Origin: a virus
Virus record (IMG/VR): IMGVR_UViG_3300031669_006923
Location: 1 to 40,017 of that record
Direction: 5' to 3' (one strand)
DNA length: 40,017 bases
Both the position numbers and the translations under genes were made by a program. A model generated the notes under the pieces. That model saw nothing but the letters and a program-made list of their open reading frames with translations. It was not told the DNA's origin and did not search any database. Positions 6,896 to 14,274 of this stretch are shown piece after piece; position 1 is the stretch's first letter, and every line of letters begins with the position of its first letter.

Positions 6896-8051
6896 GAAGA
6901 TGCCCATCAGGCCCATCGTCCTGGGCCAGGTCCTGCGCGACTGGGGCATCAGAAAACAGGAGGTCAGCCGGGACCTGCGCATCAGCGCCACCACCATCGG
7001 AGCCGCGTGCAGGACCGGCTGGACGCCTGGACTCACCGAGAAGGCTAAGGCCGCGTTCCGCCGCTCCATCGAGGATTATCTGCGGGAGCGGGGGGTGGAC
7101 GAGGAGCTGATCGCGGAGATATGGGAAGAAGCCGAAGCGAGCGGGAAGGCCGGGATTGCGAAGCATACAGACATCATCGAGTGGGAGGTGGAGATGCTCA
7201 AACATGAGACTCTGAAGCATTTCAAATTATTCAGAAATCCGTTCCAGAATGACGTGCGGGATCGCAAGGACGTTTACCTGAGCCAGGATCACCGCTACGT
7301 CCAGGAGGCCATGCTCGACGCGGCCATGAACGGCGGGTTCGTTGCCGTGGTGGGCGAGGTGGGGAGCGGCAAGACCGTCATGCGGGAGCTGGTATTCGAG
7401 CAGCTCCAGCGCGACGAGCGGGTGGTGGTCGTATTCCCCCAGACCATAGACAAGCGCCGTCTCACGGCCTATGGCATATGCCAGGCCATCATCCGGGACG
7501 TGAGCGCGGACGGCGGCGCCCCGTCCAGCTCCGAGCTACAGGCCAGCGCCGTGAAGCGCCTCCTCATGGAGCAGCACAAGACGGGCAGGCGATTCGTCTT
7601 GGTCATCGAGGAGGCCCACGATCTCCACGTCCAGACCCTGCGCTATCTCAAGCGGTTCCTGGAGATCCGGGACGGCCTGGCGCCGGTCATGGGCGTGATC
7701 TTGGTGGCCCAGCCCGAGTTCAAGGAACGCCTCGACGAGCGGAGATCCTACCAGATCCGCGAGGTCATCCGGCGCTGCGCCATCGCGGAGCTGAAGCCCT
7801 TCGGCCAGGAGGACGTGGCCGGATATCTGGCGCTGAAGTTCAAGCGCGTGGGCGCGGAGCTGAGCGCGGTCGTGGACGCCGAGGGGATCTCCGCCCTGTG
7901 CGAGCGGCTCCTCTCCAGGGACCGCAGCGGGAAGATAACCGATTGCCGGGCCTATCCCCTGACCCTGAACAACTACCTGGCCCGGGCCATGAATCTGGCC
8001 GCGGAGATGGGCGAGCCGAAGGTCAACGTGGAGGTGGTGGCGGCGATATGA
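6879..8051 (+). CDS. MuB-like AAA+ ATPase, transposition protein B
   Basis: 390 residues. N-terminal HTH region (about 10-70: LRDWGIRKQEVSRDLRISATTI) as in MuB, a linker, then the ATPase core with Walker A GEVGSGKT (159-166) and Walker B FVLVIEEAH (239-247); the sensor-like segment GVILVAQPEF follows near 278. MuB-type proteins bind target DNA, activate the transposase and mediate target immunity. It lies one ASCH gene and one small gene downstream of the transposase. ATG 6879 overlaps the previous gene by 17 bases and lacks a strong ribosome site, so translational coupling is likely. Confidence 0.88.
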   Translation: MARAAEKMPIRPIVLGQVLRDWGIRKQEVSRDLRISATTIGAACRTGWTPGLTEKAKAAFRRSIEDYLRERGVDEELIAEIWEEAEASGKAGIAKHTDIIEWEVEMLKHETLKHFKLFRNPFQNDVRDRKDVYLSQDHRYVQEAMLDAAMNGGFVAVVGEVGSGKTVMRELVFEQLQRDERVVVVFPQTIDKRRLTAYGICQAIIRDVSADGGAPSSSELQASAVKRLLMEQHKTGRRFVLVIEEAHDLHVQTLRYLKRFLEIRDGLAPVMGVILVAQPEFKERLDERRSYQIREVIRRCAIAELKPFGQEDVAGYLALKFKRVGAELSAVVDAEGISALCERLLSRDRSGKITDCRAYPLTLNNYLARAMNLAAEMGEPKVNVEVVAAI

Positions 8052-8053
8052 AC

Positions 8054-8116
8054 GTATGGGCACGGCGCGCCGTGCCCATACAGCAATTCGTCATTCCGGC
8101 GAAAGCCGGAATCCAG
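8054..8116 (+). repeat. Two dispersed repeats: 28-bp perfect palindrome and 'CATTCCGG' hairpin
   Basis: 8054-8081 is a perfect 28-bp palindrome (half GTATGGGCACGGCG). 8091-8116 is a hairpin (TTCCGGC, loop GAAA, GCCGGAA) whose 26 bases recur exactly at 12711-12736 and inverted, diverged, at 10403-10428. Both resemble chromosomal intergenic repeats. They fill the gap after ATPase B. Confidence 0.75.
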
Positions 8117-8138
8117 AACAACAATCAGGAGGTGAATC

Positions 8139-8372
8139 ATGGACAAATAGAAAAAAGGCAATGGGCGGATCCCCTTCGCGCCCAAAAGCGTGAGGGAGTG
8201 CATTGACGCAGAGATCCGGGCCGAGCGGCTGAAAAAAAGCCAGGCAAATAGCCAGATTGCCGACACGGCGCATATGGCCGCCCTGTGCGCCCTCCAGCGC
8301 GTGCGGGTGGCCCTGTTCGGGGAGGCCCTGCCGCCCGAGGGAGAGGAAGGACCCAATGGCACAGCCGCCTAA
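8139..8372 (+). pseudogene. Small helical protein, copy 2, with an in-frame amber codon
   Basis: A strong AGGAGG precedes ATG 8139, but codon 4 is TAG (8148-8150). The same frame continues without another stop to 8372 and encodes a diverged copy of the protein at 6671-6895 (shared NG......P..V.E.ID.EIR and FGE.LPP.E). Similarity begins before the next possible start, GTG 8190 (60 residues), so the frame was originally open from 8139. Possibilities: nonsense mutation with residual translation from GTG 8190, amber readthrough, or a decayed gene. Like copy 1, its end overlaps the next gene by exactly 17 bases. Confidence 0.55.
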
Positions 8373-8580
8373 ATTTAAATCCCCATATCTCGAGAATAAG
8401 CAGACCTCCGAGCGCATCCCGCGTCAGTGCCTCAAATGCGGCAGGCCCTTCAAGGCGGCCAACCGCTTTACCCGGCTCTGCTCCAGATGCCGGGTGATCA
8501 ACAAAGGCACATCCCTTCATTTGACGAGACGGTGGCGCTGCCCCGGTGCCGCATCAGAAAGGGCGAATGATGGACCATGA
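8356..8580 (+). CDS. Small zinc-knuckle protein
   Basis: 74 residues from ATG 8356 (GAGGAAGG upstream). CLKCGRPF and LCSRCRVI (about 25-44) form a two-knuckle zinc motif resembling the small zinc fingers of phage transcription factors. The C-terminus is basic. It overlaps copy 2 of the duplicated gene by 17 bases and the next gene by 14 bases. Function unknown; nucleic-acid binding likely. Confidence 0.5.
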   Translation: MAQPPKFKSPYLENKQTSERIPRQCLKCGRPFKAANRFTRLCSRCRVINKGTSLHLTRRWRCPGAASERANDGP

Positions 8581-8839
8581 TGACATGATTAAAAACCCGG
8601 CCCAGGAAAAAACTATAACCTTTTTCATAACCTCCACCGGCCTCACCGCGGTGGTGGAGCACCTGATCCTGGCCCAGAAGCACGCCGATCCGGCCGCGCC
8701 GAGCAGCCTCATCGCCCGGGGCATGGCCCAGCATTGGATTCAGGCCCTTCTCTGCGCGGGCGCGCCCGTGCCCCAGGAGTTTCTCGGCCAGCTCAAGGGC
8801 GTATTCCAGACGCCGCAGGTCTTCGCGGCCTACGAATAG
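8567..8839 (+). CDS. Hypothetical phage protein
   Basis: 90 residues from ATG 8567 (AGAAAGGGCG upstream; GTG 8546 is an in-frame alternative). The sequence (TITFFITSTGLTAVVEHLILAQK, later LIARGMAQHWIQALLCAGAPVPQEFLGQLKGVF) is predicted mostly helical, with no cysteine cluster and no signal peptide. It overlaps the zinc-knuckle gene in another frame. No family recognised. Confidence 0.45.
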   Translation: MMDHDDMIKNPAQEKTITFFITSTGLTAVVEHLILAQKHADPAAPSSLIARGMAQHWIQALLCAGAPVPQEFLGQLKGVFQTPQVFAAYE

Positions 8840-8842
8840 CAT

Positions 8843-8868
8843 GTAGGGGCGCAATGAATTGCGCCCAT
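8843..8868 (+). repeat. 'GTAGGGGC' palindromic repeat
   Basis: Unit with arms GGGCGCAAT and ATTGCGCCC, just upstream of the AGGAGG of the next gene. A nearly identical unit lies at 29444-29469. Confidence 0.7.
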
Positions 8869-8880
8869 CAGGAGGTAAAA

Positions 8881-9117
8881 ATGAAGGTGCCAATACTGAA
8901 AAAAAAGATCGAATTGCATTATCGTCGCAATTTTGGATACGCAGAAGGCTGCCGTGTATGCGAGCACTATGTATATCCCTTTAAGCTCATGGGGTCAGAT
9001 GGGAAGACCCAACAACTGCAGGAAGGAAGGTGTAAGGTAATGGGCCTAAAAAAAGCCGCCCAATTCCGCGTCAGTTATGATCACGTTTGTGATGCCCTGG
9101 AAACTGCCTGGAGGTGA
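8881..9117 (+). CDS. Small four-cysteine protein
   Basis: 78 residues, with CAGGAGG upstream. Cysteines occur as GCRVCEHY (about 21-24), GRCKV (about 49) and HVCDA (about 69), a spacing consistent with one bound metal or an Fe-S site. The rest is basic (LKKKIELHYRRNFGYAEG). Part of a run of small accessory genes between ATPase B and the gp16-like gene. No family recognised. Confidence 0.5.
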   Translation: MKVPILKKKIELHYRRNFGYAEGCRVCEHYVYPFKLMGSDGKTQQLQEGRCKVMGLKKAAQFRVSYDHVCDALETAWR

Positions 9118-9120
9118 AAA

Positions 9121-9582
9121 ATGAATGAGATCAAAATATTATGGAACGCGCTTGTCAATGTCTGGATTACCGTCCGGGACATCCAGGCCCCCAACCGCCG
9201 CCTTGCCTGCCAGATGGCTCTGACAGGGGCGCCGCCCCGCGCCATAGTCATGGAGTGCTGGCCGGCCGAGCCGGGCGTCTGGCACGTAACCTACAAGGCC
9301 ATGATCACCGTCAGGGACATCGTGGCCGAGACCCGCAAGGACGCCTGCCTGCGCGCCGTGGAGCACGTGGAAGGGAATGCAATGGTGGAGCATTGCTGGA
9401 AAGCTGACCATGATTCACATGATTCAGGGATTAACAAGATGCACTCGAAAGAGAAATTTAGGGCGCCCGCGGGAACGGACTTCTCCGATGCCAGCCCGCC
9501 CACATCTGTAGGGGCACGGCGCGCCGTGCCCGCACAAAAAACCTCCTCCCCCCTGGCGGGGGAGGGTCGGGGTGGGGGGTGA
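9121..9582 (+). CDS. Two-repeat small protein with a repeat-derived tail
   Basis: 153 residues; GGAGG upstream. It contains two similar units: WITVRDIQAPNRRLACQMAL ending in VMECWPA (about residues 17-56) and MITVRDIVAETRKDACLRAV ending in VEHCWKA (about 60-96), an internal duplication. The final 50 residues (GARRAVPAQKTSSPLAGEGR...) are simply a translation of two dispersed intergenic repeats at 9508-9535 and 9544-9582, so the native protein probably ended earlier. Function unknown. Confidence 0.5.
   Translation: MNEIKILWNALVNVWITVRDIQAPNRRLACQMALTGAPPRAIVMECWPAEPGVWHVTYKAMITVRDIVAETRKDACLRAVEHVEGNAMVEHCWKADHDSHDSGINKMHSKEKFRAPAGTDFSDASPPTSVGARRAVPAQKTSSPLAGEGRGGG
9508..9582 (+). repeat. 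Two dispersed repeats inside a reading frame
   Basis: 9508-9535 has the perfect core palindrome GGGCACGGCG/CGCCGTGCCC. 9544-9582 is the 'CCCCCTGGCGGGGGAGGG TCGGGGTGGGG' type hairpin, also seen at 24518-24556 and in AT-richer form at three more sites. Confidence 0.7.
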
Positions 9583-9585
9583 AAA

Positions 9586-10017
9586 ATGAAGGCATTGACT
9601 CTATACCAGCCCTGGGCGAGTTTTGTCGCCTGCGGATTGAAAAAATGGGAGACGCGTTCCTGGGCCACCGAATATAGAGGCCCGCTGGCGATCCATTCTG
9701 CATTGCGTCCGGTGGATGGTTTTCTTTCGACAGTAGAAAAGAACATCCCGAAAGATTTACTTCCCAGAGGGTATCCCCTTGGTTGCGTGTTAGCGGAGGT
9801 TGAATTGGTCGAAATCTATCCCACGGATTTTCAGGAGGTTTCCGAAACAGAGCGACTCCTGGGAGATTGGAGACCAGGCCGCTTTGCATGGCAGTTGAAA
9901 TTGTCGTATGCGGTCAACGTGCCGTGGCACGCCAGGGGCGGCCGCGGTCTATGGAATTTACTACCTGAACGATCGGGGCTATTACTTGAAATTGACCTGT
10001 CCAAATTGCAAATATGA
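9586..10017 (+). CDS. ASCH-domain protein, copy 2
   Basis: 143 residues. TLYQPWASFVACGLKKWETR and YRGPLAIHSA repeat the ASCH signature of copy 1 (6227-6655), and the end (ARGGRGLWNLL) matches too. The ribosome site GGGGGTG is supplied by the adjacent dispersed repeat. Codon use is more AT-rich than in its neighbours. Two ASCH genes in one small phage suggest a useful, perhaps diverged, activity on nucleosides or RNA. Confidence 0.75.
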   Translation: MKALTLYQPWASFVACGLKKWETRSWATEYRGPLAIHSALRPVDGFLSTVEKNIPKDLLPRGYPLGCVLAEVELVEIYPTDFQEVSETERLLGDWRPGRFAWQLKLSYAVNVPWHARGGRGLWNLLPERSGLLLEIDLSKLQI

Positions 10018-10669
10018 GTTCGATCCCGGTTGGCACCTTCCGGCCCTCGACAAGGCCAGGCGCTTCTTCGGCCCGGACTACCCGCGCGTGACCGCGTACC
10101 TTGACCTATTCCGCCGCGCGCCAGGAGCCGGCATGAACCTCAGCAAGCGCCTGCGGCTTCTCCGCGAGGTGGCGAAGATCATCCAGGATGAATCGTTCAC
10201 CTACGACCGCCAGGCCCACGGCGCGGACCGGGACGCGGCCCTTACCTGCATGGACTTGGCCGTGGAGGCATTATGCAAAAAGCATGCCTGCGGCCTGAAA
10301 AGCCATAACTACTGGAAGAGCATAATGGTCTCAAAGGCCGCGGAGATCATGGCGGATAAACGGGACGCGGATCTTCGGGAAAAGGAGGAGAGACTGCGAA
10401 AACTGGATTCCGGTTTTCACCGGAATGACGGCATGGAGGCGGTCCCGGCGCCCTTGAAAGCGGCCATCGCCGGCATTTTCAAGCCCATCGACGCGCCCCC
10501 GGAGGAGATGGACCGCATCCGGGCCGCCGCCAGGGAGATAGTCGGCATGATCCGCACCGGCGAGCGCAGGCCGGAAATGACGGCGCGGGTCTGCCTGAAA
10601 CATAACGTGGACCCATACAAAGTCCACCAGTTGGTGGAGCAGACAGGAGGAGAAGACGATGGCGACTGA
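9986..10669 (+). CDS. Hypothetical protein with N-terminal zinc motif
   Basis: About 227 residues if it starts at TTG 9986 (GGGG upstream); the start is uncertain and overlaps the ASCH gene. CPNCKYEFDPGWH near the N-terminus is a zinc-knuckle-like motif. Helical segments follow, with ERLRKLDSGFHRNDGMEA encoded by a 'CATTCCGG' dispersed repeat (10403-10428) in the middle. The C-terminal helices (EEMDRIRAAAREIVGMIRTG) may be a small DNA-binding domain. Function unknown. Confidence 0.5.
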   Translation: MKLTCPNCKYEFDPGWHLPALDKARRFFGPDYPRVTAYLDLFRRAPGAGMNLSKRLRLLREVAKIIQDESFTYDRQAHGADRDAALTCMDLAVEALCKKHACGLKSHNYWKSIMVSKAAEIMADKRDADLREKEERLRKLDSGFHRNDGMEAVPAPLKAAIAGIFKPIDAPPEEMDRIRAAAREIVGMIRTGERRPEMTARVCLKHNVDPYKVHQLVEQTGGEDDGD

Positions 10670-11201
10670 GAGAATCAAATGCGAGTCCCCGGACTGCAAG
10701 GACATTGCAGTCCATACCTATAACCTGAAGCATCTCTGCGAGCTGCACTACACGATGGCCCTGGGCGAGGAGGAGGGAGAGGAACTTTTCGGAGCGAACG
10801 CGAAAACCGCGGCCGCCCCCATAAAAAAGGGCGATCTGGTGCTGATGCAAAAAGAAAAGGCCATGCCCCCCTGCGCCGGCAAGGGATGCTCCCGCGGCGG
10901 GAAGTTCGAACTGGATGGCCAGCGCTACTGCCGCTGGCATTACTCGGCCATGAAAAACAAGGAGGCCTGGGATCGCAAGAGGGAAGCGGGAATCACCACG
11001 CGGCCAAAGAAAAAGTCCCGCATCGAATCAACCTGTCATTTCGACCAAAGGGAGAAATCTCGCAGCGAGGAATCCAGGCCCGACCCGGCCCGGACCTGGC
11101 GGCTCACCCTGACCCGCGACGACGGCGAGCGCCGCATGGAGCGCGGCGCCATCTCCGACGCCGAGGCCCGGCGCATCCACAACGAACTTTTCTGGAGGTA
11201 A
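10659..11201 (+). CDS. Protein with two zinc-finger-like motifs
   Basis: 180 residues, AGGAGG upstream, overlapping the previous gene. Two similar Cys/His clusters: CESPDCKDIAVHTYNLKHLCELH (shown in parts: CESPDC and LCELH, residues 8-30) and CAGKGC with YCRWH (about 72-94), each C-x4-C...C-x2-H. Residues about 126-142 (CHFDQREKSRSEES) are encoded by a dispersed repeat at 11035-11068 that recurs exactly at 25604-25637. Probably nucleic-acid binding. Confidence 0.55.
   Translation: MATERIKCESPDCKDIAVHTYNLKHLCELHYTMALGEEEGEELFGANAKTAAAPIKKGDLVLMQKEKAMPPCAGKGCSRGGKFELDGQRYCRWHYSAMKNKEAWDRKREAGITTRPKKKSRIESTCHFDQREKSRSEESRPDPARTWRLTLTRDDGERRMERGAISDAEARRIHNELFWR
11035..11068 (+). repeat. 'GTCATTTCGACC' dispersed repeat inside a gene
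   Basis: 34 bases identical to 25604-25637, where the same sequence is half of a long hairpin between genes. Here it is translated in frame. Confidence 0.75.
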
Positions 11202-11205
11202 AACA

Positions 11206-11793
11206 ATGGCAACCAAATCCGAAAAATACCATGAGGAGATCCGGGAAAAGCTCCGGGCCATCCTCAAGGATCACGTGGGCGCCAGAAACGCCATATCCCT
11301 GCGGGACATGGTCTCAGCGGTGGAGGGGCGGCAGGTGTCCAAGATCGAGGTTTACGACGGGGCCGGCCGCACCGTGCGCAGGGAGATCTCCAACCTGATC
11401 CACACAAACGGCCTGCCCATCATGAGCACCGAGGCCGGATATTTCCTCGTGGGCAGCCGGCAGGACCTTGAGGAGTGCGCCGCGATGTTTCGCTCCAGAG
11501 CCTTAGCCATGCTGGCCAGAGAGGCAAAGCTCAAGCGCGTCTCGTTGGTGGAAGTCTCCGGCCAGCTCGCCCTGGACCTGGTGCGGAAGGAAGAGCAAAT
11601 CGAGAAAGAGGCAAATGTCCCCACGCAGATCCCCGCCCGCTACGAAGCCATCACCAAATTTCTCGACGATCCTCTTGACGCTGACACCCTGGGCAGGCTC
11701 CAGAAAAACTACGGCGCCCTGTTCATGCCCCGCAAAAAAATGGAGTACATCAAAGGCGCGGTCAAGAATTTGATGGAGATGTTAGAGGGCTGA
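11206..11793 (+). CDS. Putative winged-helix phage protein
   Basis: 195 residues, GGAGG upstream. The N-terminal 90 residues (ISLRDMVSAVEGRQVSKIEVY, VRREISNLIHTNGLPIMSTEAGYFLV) have the shape of a winged helix; the pattern 'I...G.PI.S...GYFL' is typical of phage HTH proteins that decide between host and phage programmes. The C-terminal half is helical and charged. It lies just before the gp16-like gene. Confidence 0.5.
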   Translation: MATKSEKYHEEIREKLRAILKDHVGARNAISLRDMVSAVEGRQVSKIEVYDGAGRTVRREISNLIHTNGLPIMSTEAGYFLVGSRQDLEECAAMFRSRALAMLAREAKLKRVSLVEVSGQLALDLVRKEEQIEKEANVPTQIPARYEAITKFLDDPLDADTLGRLQKNYGALFMPRKKMEYIKGAVKNLMEMLEG

Positions 11794-11794
11794 C

Positions 11795-12229
11795 ATGGCC
11801 GGATGCGACATCTATGATATTCCGCCCAGGCCGGATCATTGCGACGGCCCGCCCAGGCTGCCGTCCGCCAAGCAGAGGCAATATTTTCAGGACATTGCCG
11901 GGCGCGTGGTGAAAAAGCTCCAGCCCTCAGACCCGGACGCCTGGCTGCGGGGCTTCTGCCGCCAGGCCATCGGCAGAGACCGGCCGGCCACGGCCCAGGA
12001 TTTCAACAAGGCCATAACCGCCCTCGAGCACCGCGCGGGCAAGCGGGATCGGCAGGGATTGAGGACACCCCCGGGGCTGCTGAAAAAGATGTGGACGCTG
12101 GCCCGCATCGGCCCCGGAGAGCTGACCCTGCGGGACATCGTGCATGAAGTAACGGGCCACCGCACCGATTCCACCCGGCACCTCAGCCGCAAAGAGGCGC
12201 GGGAGGTCGTCAAAAGGTTGAAACCGTAG
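11795..12229 (+). CDS. Mu gp16/GemA-like protein
   Basis: 144 residues. SAKQRQYFQDIAGRVV and the C-terminal LTLRDIVHEVTGHRTDSTRHLSRKEAREVVKRL resemble the GemA/gp16 (DUF1018) pattern 'L...V..vtG..S.r.Lt..EA..vi..L'. In Mu and relatives this gene lies in the middle region and affects host gene expression. Two bases separate it from the previous gene. Moderately sure. Confidence 0.6.
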   Translation: MAGCDIYDIPPRPDHCDGPPRLPSAKQRQYFQDIAGRVVKKLQPSDPDAWLRGFCRQAIGRDRPATAQDFNKAITALEHRAGKRDRQGLRTPPGLLKKMWTLARIGPGELTLRDIVHEVTGHRTDSTRHLSRKEAREVVKRLKP

Positions 12230-12249
12230 GGGCGCGATTCATCGCGTCC
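12226..12249 (+). repeat. 'GTAGGGGC' palindromic repeat
   Basis: Unit with arms GGCGCGAT and ATCGCGTCC; it begins at the stop of the gp16-like gene. Confidence 0.6.
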
Positions 12250-12263
12250 TCCAGGGGGTGAGC

Positions 12264-12452
12264 ATGGACAGAAAGATTGTCAGGACCAGGGAGATAGCCC
12301 GGCAGCTCAACGTGAGCCAGCGCACCGCCCGGCGCATGCTTGACGACGGCCGGCTCCTCAAGCTCAAACTCTCCTCTCGCTGCGTGGGCACCACGCCCGA
12401 GTCCATGAGGCGGCTCATGGAGGTCGCGGAGTTCCGCGGCCTTGAGGAATAA
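12264..12452 (+). CDS. Excisionase-like HTH protein
   Basis: 62 residues from ATG 12264 (GGGGGTG upstream). RTREIARQLNVSQRTARRMLDDGRLLKLKLSSR is a MerR-like HTH of the excisionase/HTH_17 type. It is the last gene before the intrinsic terminator, the place where Mu-type phages encode their late activator; it could serve as such, but it has no clear relation to Mor or C. Confidence 0.6.
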   Translation: MDRKIVRTREIARQLNVSQRTARRMLDDGRLLKLKLSSRCVGTTPESMRRLMEVAEFRGLEE

Positions 12453-12453
12453 A

Positions 12454-12484
12454 AAAAGCGGCATTGAGCCGCTTTTATTTTTTT
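12454..12484 (+). terminator. Intrinsic terminator of the early/middle operon
   Basis: Nine-bp stem AAAAGCGGC (12454-12462), five-base loop, GCCGCTTTT (12468-12476), then ATTTTTTTT. It follows the stop of the HTH gene directly. Confidence 0.9.
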
Positions 12485-12751
12485 GTGCGGCCAAATGGGA
12501 CAAATGGGACCACGCCCCTCTTTTTTCCCGGTATCCTCCTCTTATAAGTCTCATTTTTACCTCCTGTTGTGGCCGGCGCCGGCAGCGTGTCGGCGCCGGA
12601 GATTTTCCCGGTTTTCACAGGGACAAGATTCGATACTGACGCGCAGAGCGCACCGTGGCCGCCCGGGGAGACGGCATCACCCTCACGAGGGGATCTCCCC
12701 GCTTACATCGTCATTCCGGCGAAAGCCGGAATCCAGTCTTTCAGGGGGCGT
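12485..12751 (+). promoter_or_regulatory. Late leader region with possible activator sites
   Basis: 267 bp without a gene. AAATGGGAC is repeated head to tail (12493-12501, 12502-12510); this includes TGGGACAAAT, an exact copy of the box at the right phage end. TATAAG (12543-12548) could be a -10 element without a good -35, as expected for an activator-dependent late promoter. Hairpins follow: CCGGCGCCG/CGGCGCCGG (12573-12599), GGGGAGA/TCTCCCC (12665-12700) and a dispersed 'CATTCCGG' repeat (12711-12736). The promoter assignment is inference. Confidence 0.4.
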
Positions 12752-13291
12752 ATGGAAAAGTACAAGGCCCTGATCCTCGACCCATCCCGCGAGTTCGATG
12801 TGGACCCCCATTTAATCCATGCGGTGATCCAGGTGGAGTCCTCGTTCCGGCCCGACGCCCTATCATCCAGTGGCGCGGCCGGGCTTATGCAGATCATGCC
12901 TGAAACGTTCGTTGAAGCGGCTCAGGCCCTGCAATTGGAAAAGCCCGACATCTGGGACCCGGCGCAGAACATCCGCTGCGGGACCTATTACCTGCGGCGG
13001 CAGTACGACAAGTTCCCCACGGTGAGGGAAAAGACCGAGCGCTGGCAATTCGCCCTTGCCTCGTATAACTGCGGCGCCGGATACGTGCAGATCGCATATC
13101 GTCTCGCCGAGATCCGACACGGCAGCCTTGCGGGATGCTGGGGCATCACCGCGCCGTTTTTATCCGATCCGCAAACCCGGATCAACGACAAGCGGCCCCT
13201 GGCGATAGAGGTCATGGACTATGTCCAGCGTGTCATGGTGGAGTTTTACAGGGCCAGGAGTCTCGCCATCTACGGAAGCGCCGCAGCATGA
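12752..13291 (+). CDS. Lytic transglycosylase (SLT family)
   Basis: 179 residues. HLIHAVIQVESSFRPDALSS gives the catalytic glutamate E29; SGAAGLMQIMP, the conserved 'NI..G..YL' (NIRCGTYYL) and ASYNCGAGYV complete the soluble-lytic-transglycosylase pattern. ATG 12752 is preferred; an upstream in-frame start would add translation of a dispersed repeat. No signal peptide, so it may need a holin or act in virion entry. It opens the late operon, as expected of an endolysin. Confidence 0.85.
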   Translation: MEKYKALILDPSREFDVDPHLIHAVIQVESSFRPDALSSSGAAGLMQIMPETFVEAAQALQLEKPDIWDPAQNIRCGTYYLRRQYDKFPTVREKTERWQFALASYNCGAGYVQIAYRLAEIRHGSLAGCWGITAPFLSDPQTRINDKRPLAIEVMDYVQRVMVEFYRARSLAIYGSAAA

Positions 13292-13329
13292 CCATATGTG
13301 GACATGGACGTAAAAGGGGTTTCGTGATC

Positions 13330-14274
13330 ATGGTGAAAATATCTTTTGAATGGATTGTCTGGCTTCTGAAAAAAATAATCGGGCAATCTAAATCCGCAAT
13401 ATTAATCACGTTAATCTTGGTCGGTCCAATCACGTTAATCATGGTTCAGATTGGTTTTGCCTCCGATCCCATCCTCTACCTTCGCTGCGAGGACAGCCTG
13501 ATCTCCGAGTCCGGCGTCCGCCCTTCCTCCATGCGCGGCGTGCAGTACGGCCCCGGCGTGGTGGGCATGGCTTGCGAGTTCACCGGGACCGGCTCCGCAT
13601 CGTTCGCCAGCTCCGGCCTCTGGGCCGGGGACCAGGGCGCGTTCATGGCCTGGCTCAAGCCCCGGGGGGATTACAACGCGGACAGCGGCCGGCACGACAT
13701 TTTGAGCATGGGCCAGGAGTTCGCGTTCTTCCTGTCCTGGATGGGCCCCCGCCCGGGGGACCCGGGCAATGTCCCCGGCTCGATCCAGTTCGTACACAAT
13801 CCCACCGCCACGGTTGGCGGCTGGCTCAGCGCCACGGCCTTAGTCTCCTCAATCATGCGCGATAATGGCTGGCATCATGTCGCCGTCACCTGGGGTCCTA
13901 ACGGGAAGCGCGTTTATCTCGACGGCGCCCACAAGGCCCAGGCCGGGTATCCGGCCATAACCCGCGGCCTGACGCCGCTCTACATCGGCCGCAGCTCCCA
14001 CTTCGGAAACGAGGAGCTTTTCCACGTTGACTCCTGGCTTGATGAGATCAGGCTTTATGCCGTGCAGCTCAACGATGCGGAGATCGCTCAAATATATCAA
14101 TCGGAAAAACCCGGAGATCCCGCAGGATGCGAATCTACATATGATTTTGAAACCGGAGTACTCCACATTCCATATCTCCAGGTGGATGGCCTGAGCCTAT
14201 GGCTGGACCTCGAGCTGACCAGCCCAGGCGAGCCGTATCTGTTCGAGCTGCGGGACTGGGGGGAGAATCGGTGA
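13330..14274 (+). CDS. Membrane-anchored LamG (concanavalin-like) protein
   Basis: 314 residues from ATG 13330; ATG 13288, overlapping the transglycosylase stop, is an alternative. A hydrophobic segment (SAILITLILVGPITLIMVQIGFA, about 20-43) acts as signal or anchor. Residues about 45-255 form a LamG/concanavalin-like domain: GACEFTG-like strand, FMAWLKPRG, NGWHHVAVTWGPNGKRVYLDG, PLYIGRSS, LDEIRLYAVQLNDAEIAQIY. Such domains bind sugars or serve as adhesins. Its location inside the lysis cassette is unusual for a phage; host surface display or cell-wall binding is inference. Confidence 0.7.
   Translation: MVKISFEWIVWLLKKIIGQSKSAILITLILVGPITLIMVQIGFASDPILYLRCEDSLISESGVRPSSMRGVQYGPGVVGMACEFTGTGSASFASSGLWAGDQGAFMAWLKPRGDYNADSGRHDILSMGQEFAFFLSWMGPRPGDPGNVPGSIQFVHNPTATVGGWLSATALVSSIMRDNGWHHVAVTWGPNGKRVYLDGAHKAQAGYPAITRGLTPLYIGRSSHFGNEELFHVDSWLDEIRLYAVQLNDAEIAQIYQSEKPGDPAGCESTYDFETGVLHIPYLQVDGLSLWLDLELTSPGEPYLFELRDWGENR

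Noticed and set aside
7478-8206. Long overlapping frame within the ATPase B gene
   Set aside because: Arg/Gly/Pro-rich composition typical of an out-of-frame reading of GC-rich DNA; ATPase motifs are all in the other frame.
12569-12751. N-terminal extension of the transglycosylase
   Set aside because: The added residues are a translation of hairpins and a dispersed repeat, with no signal peptide; ATG 12752 fits the family start.
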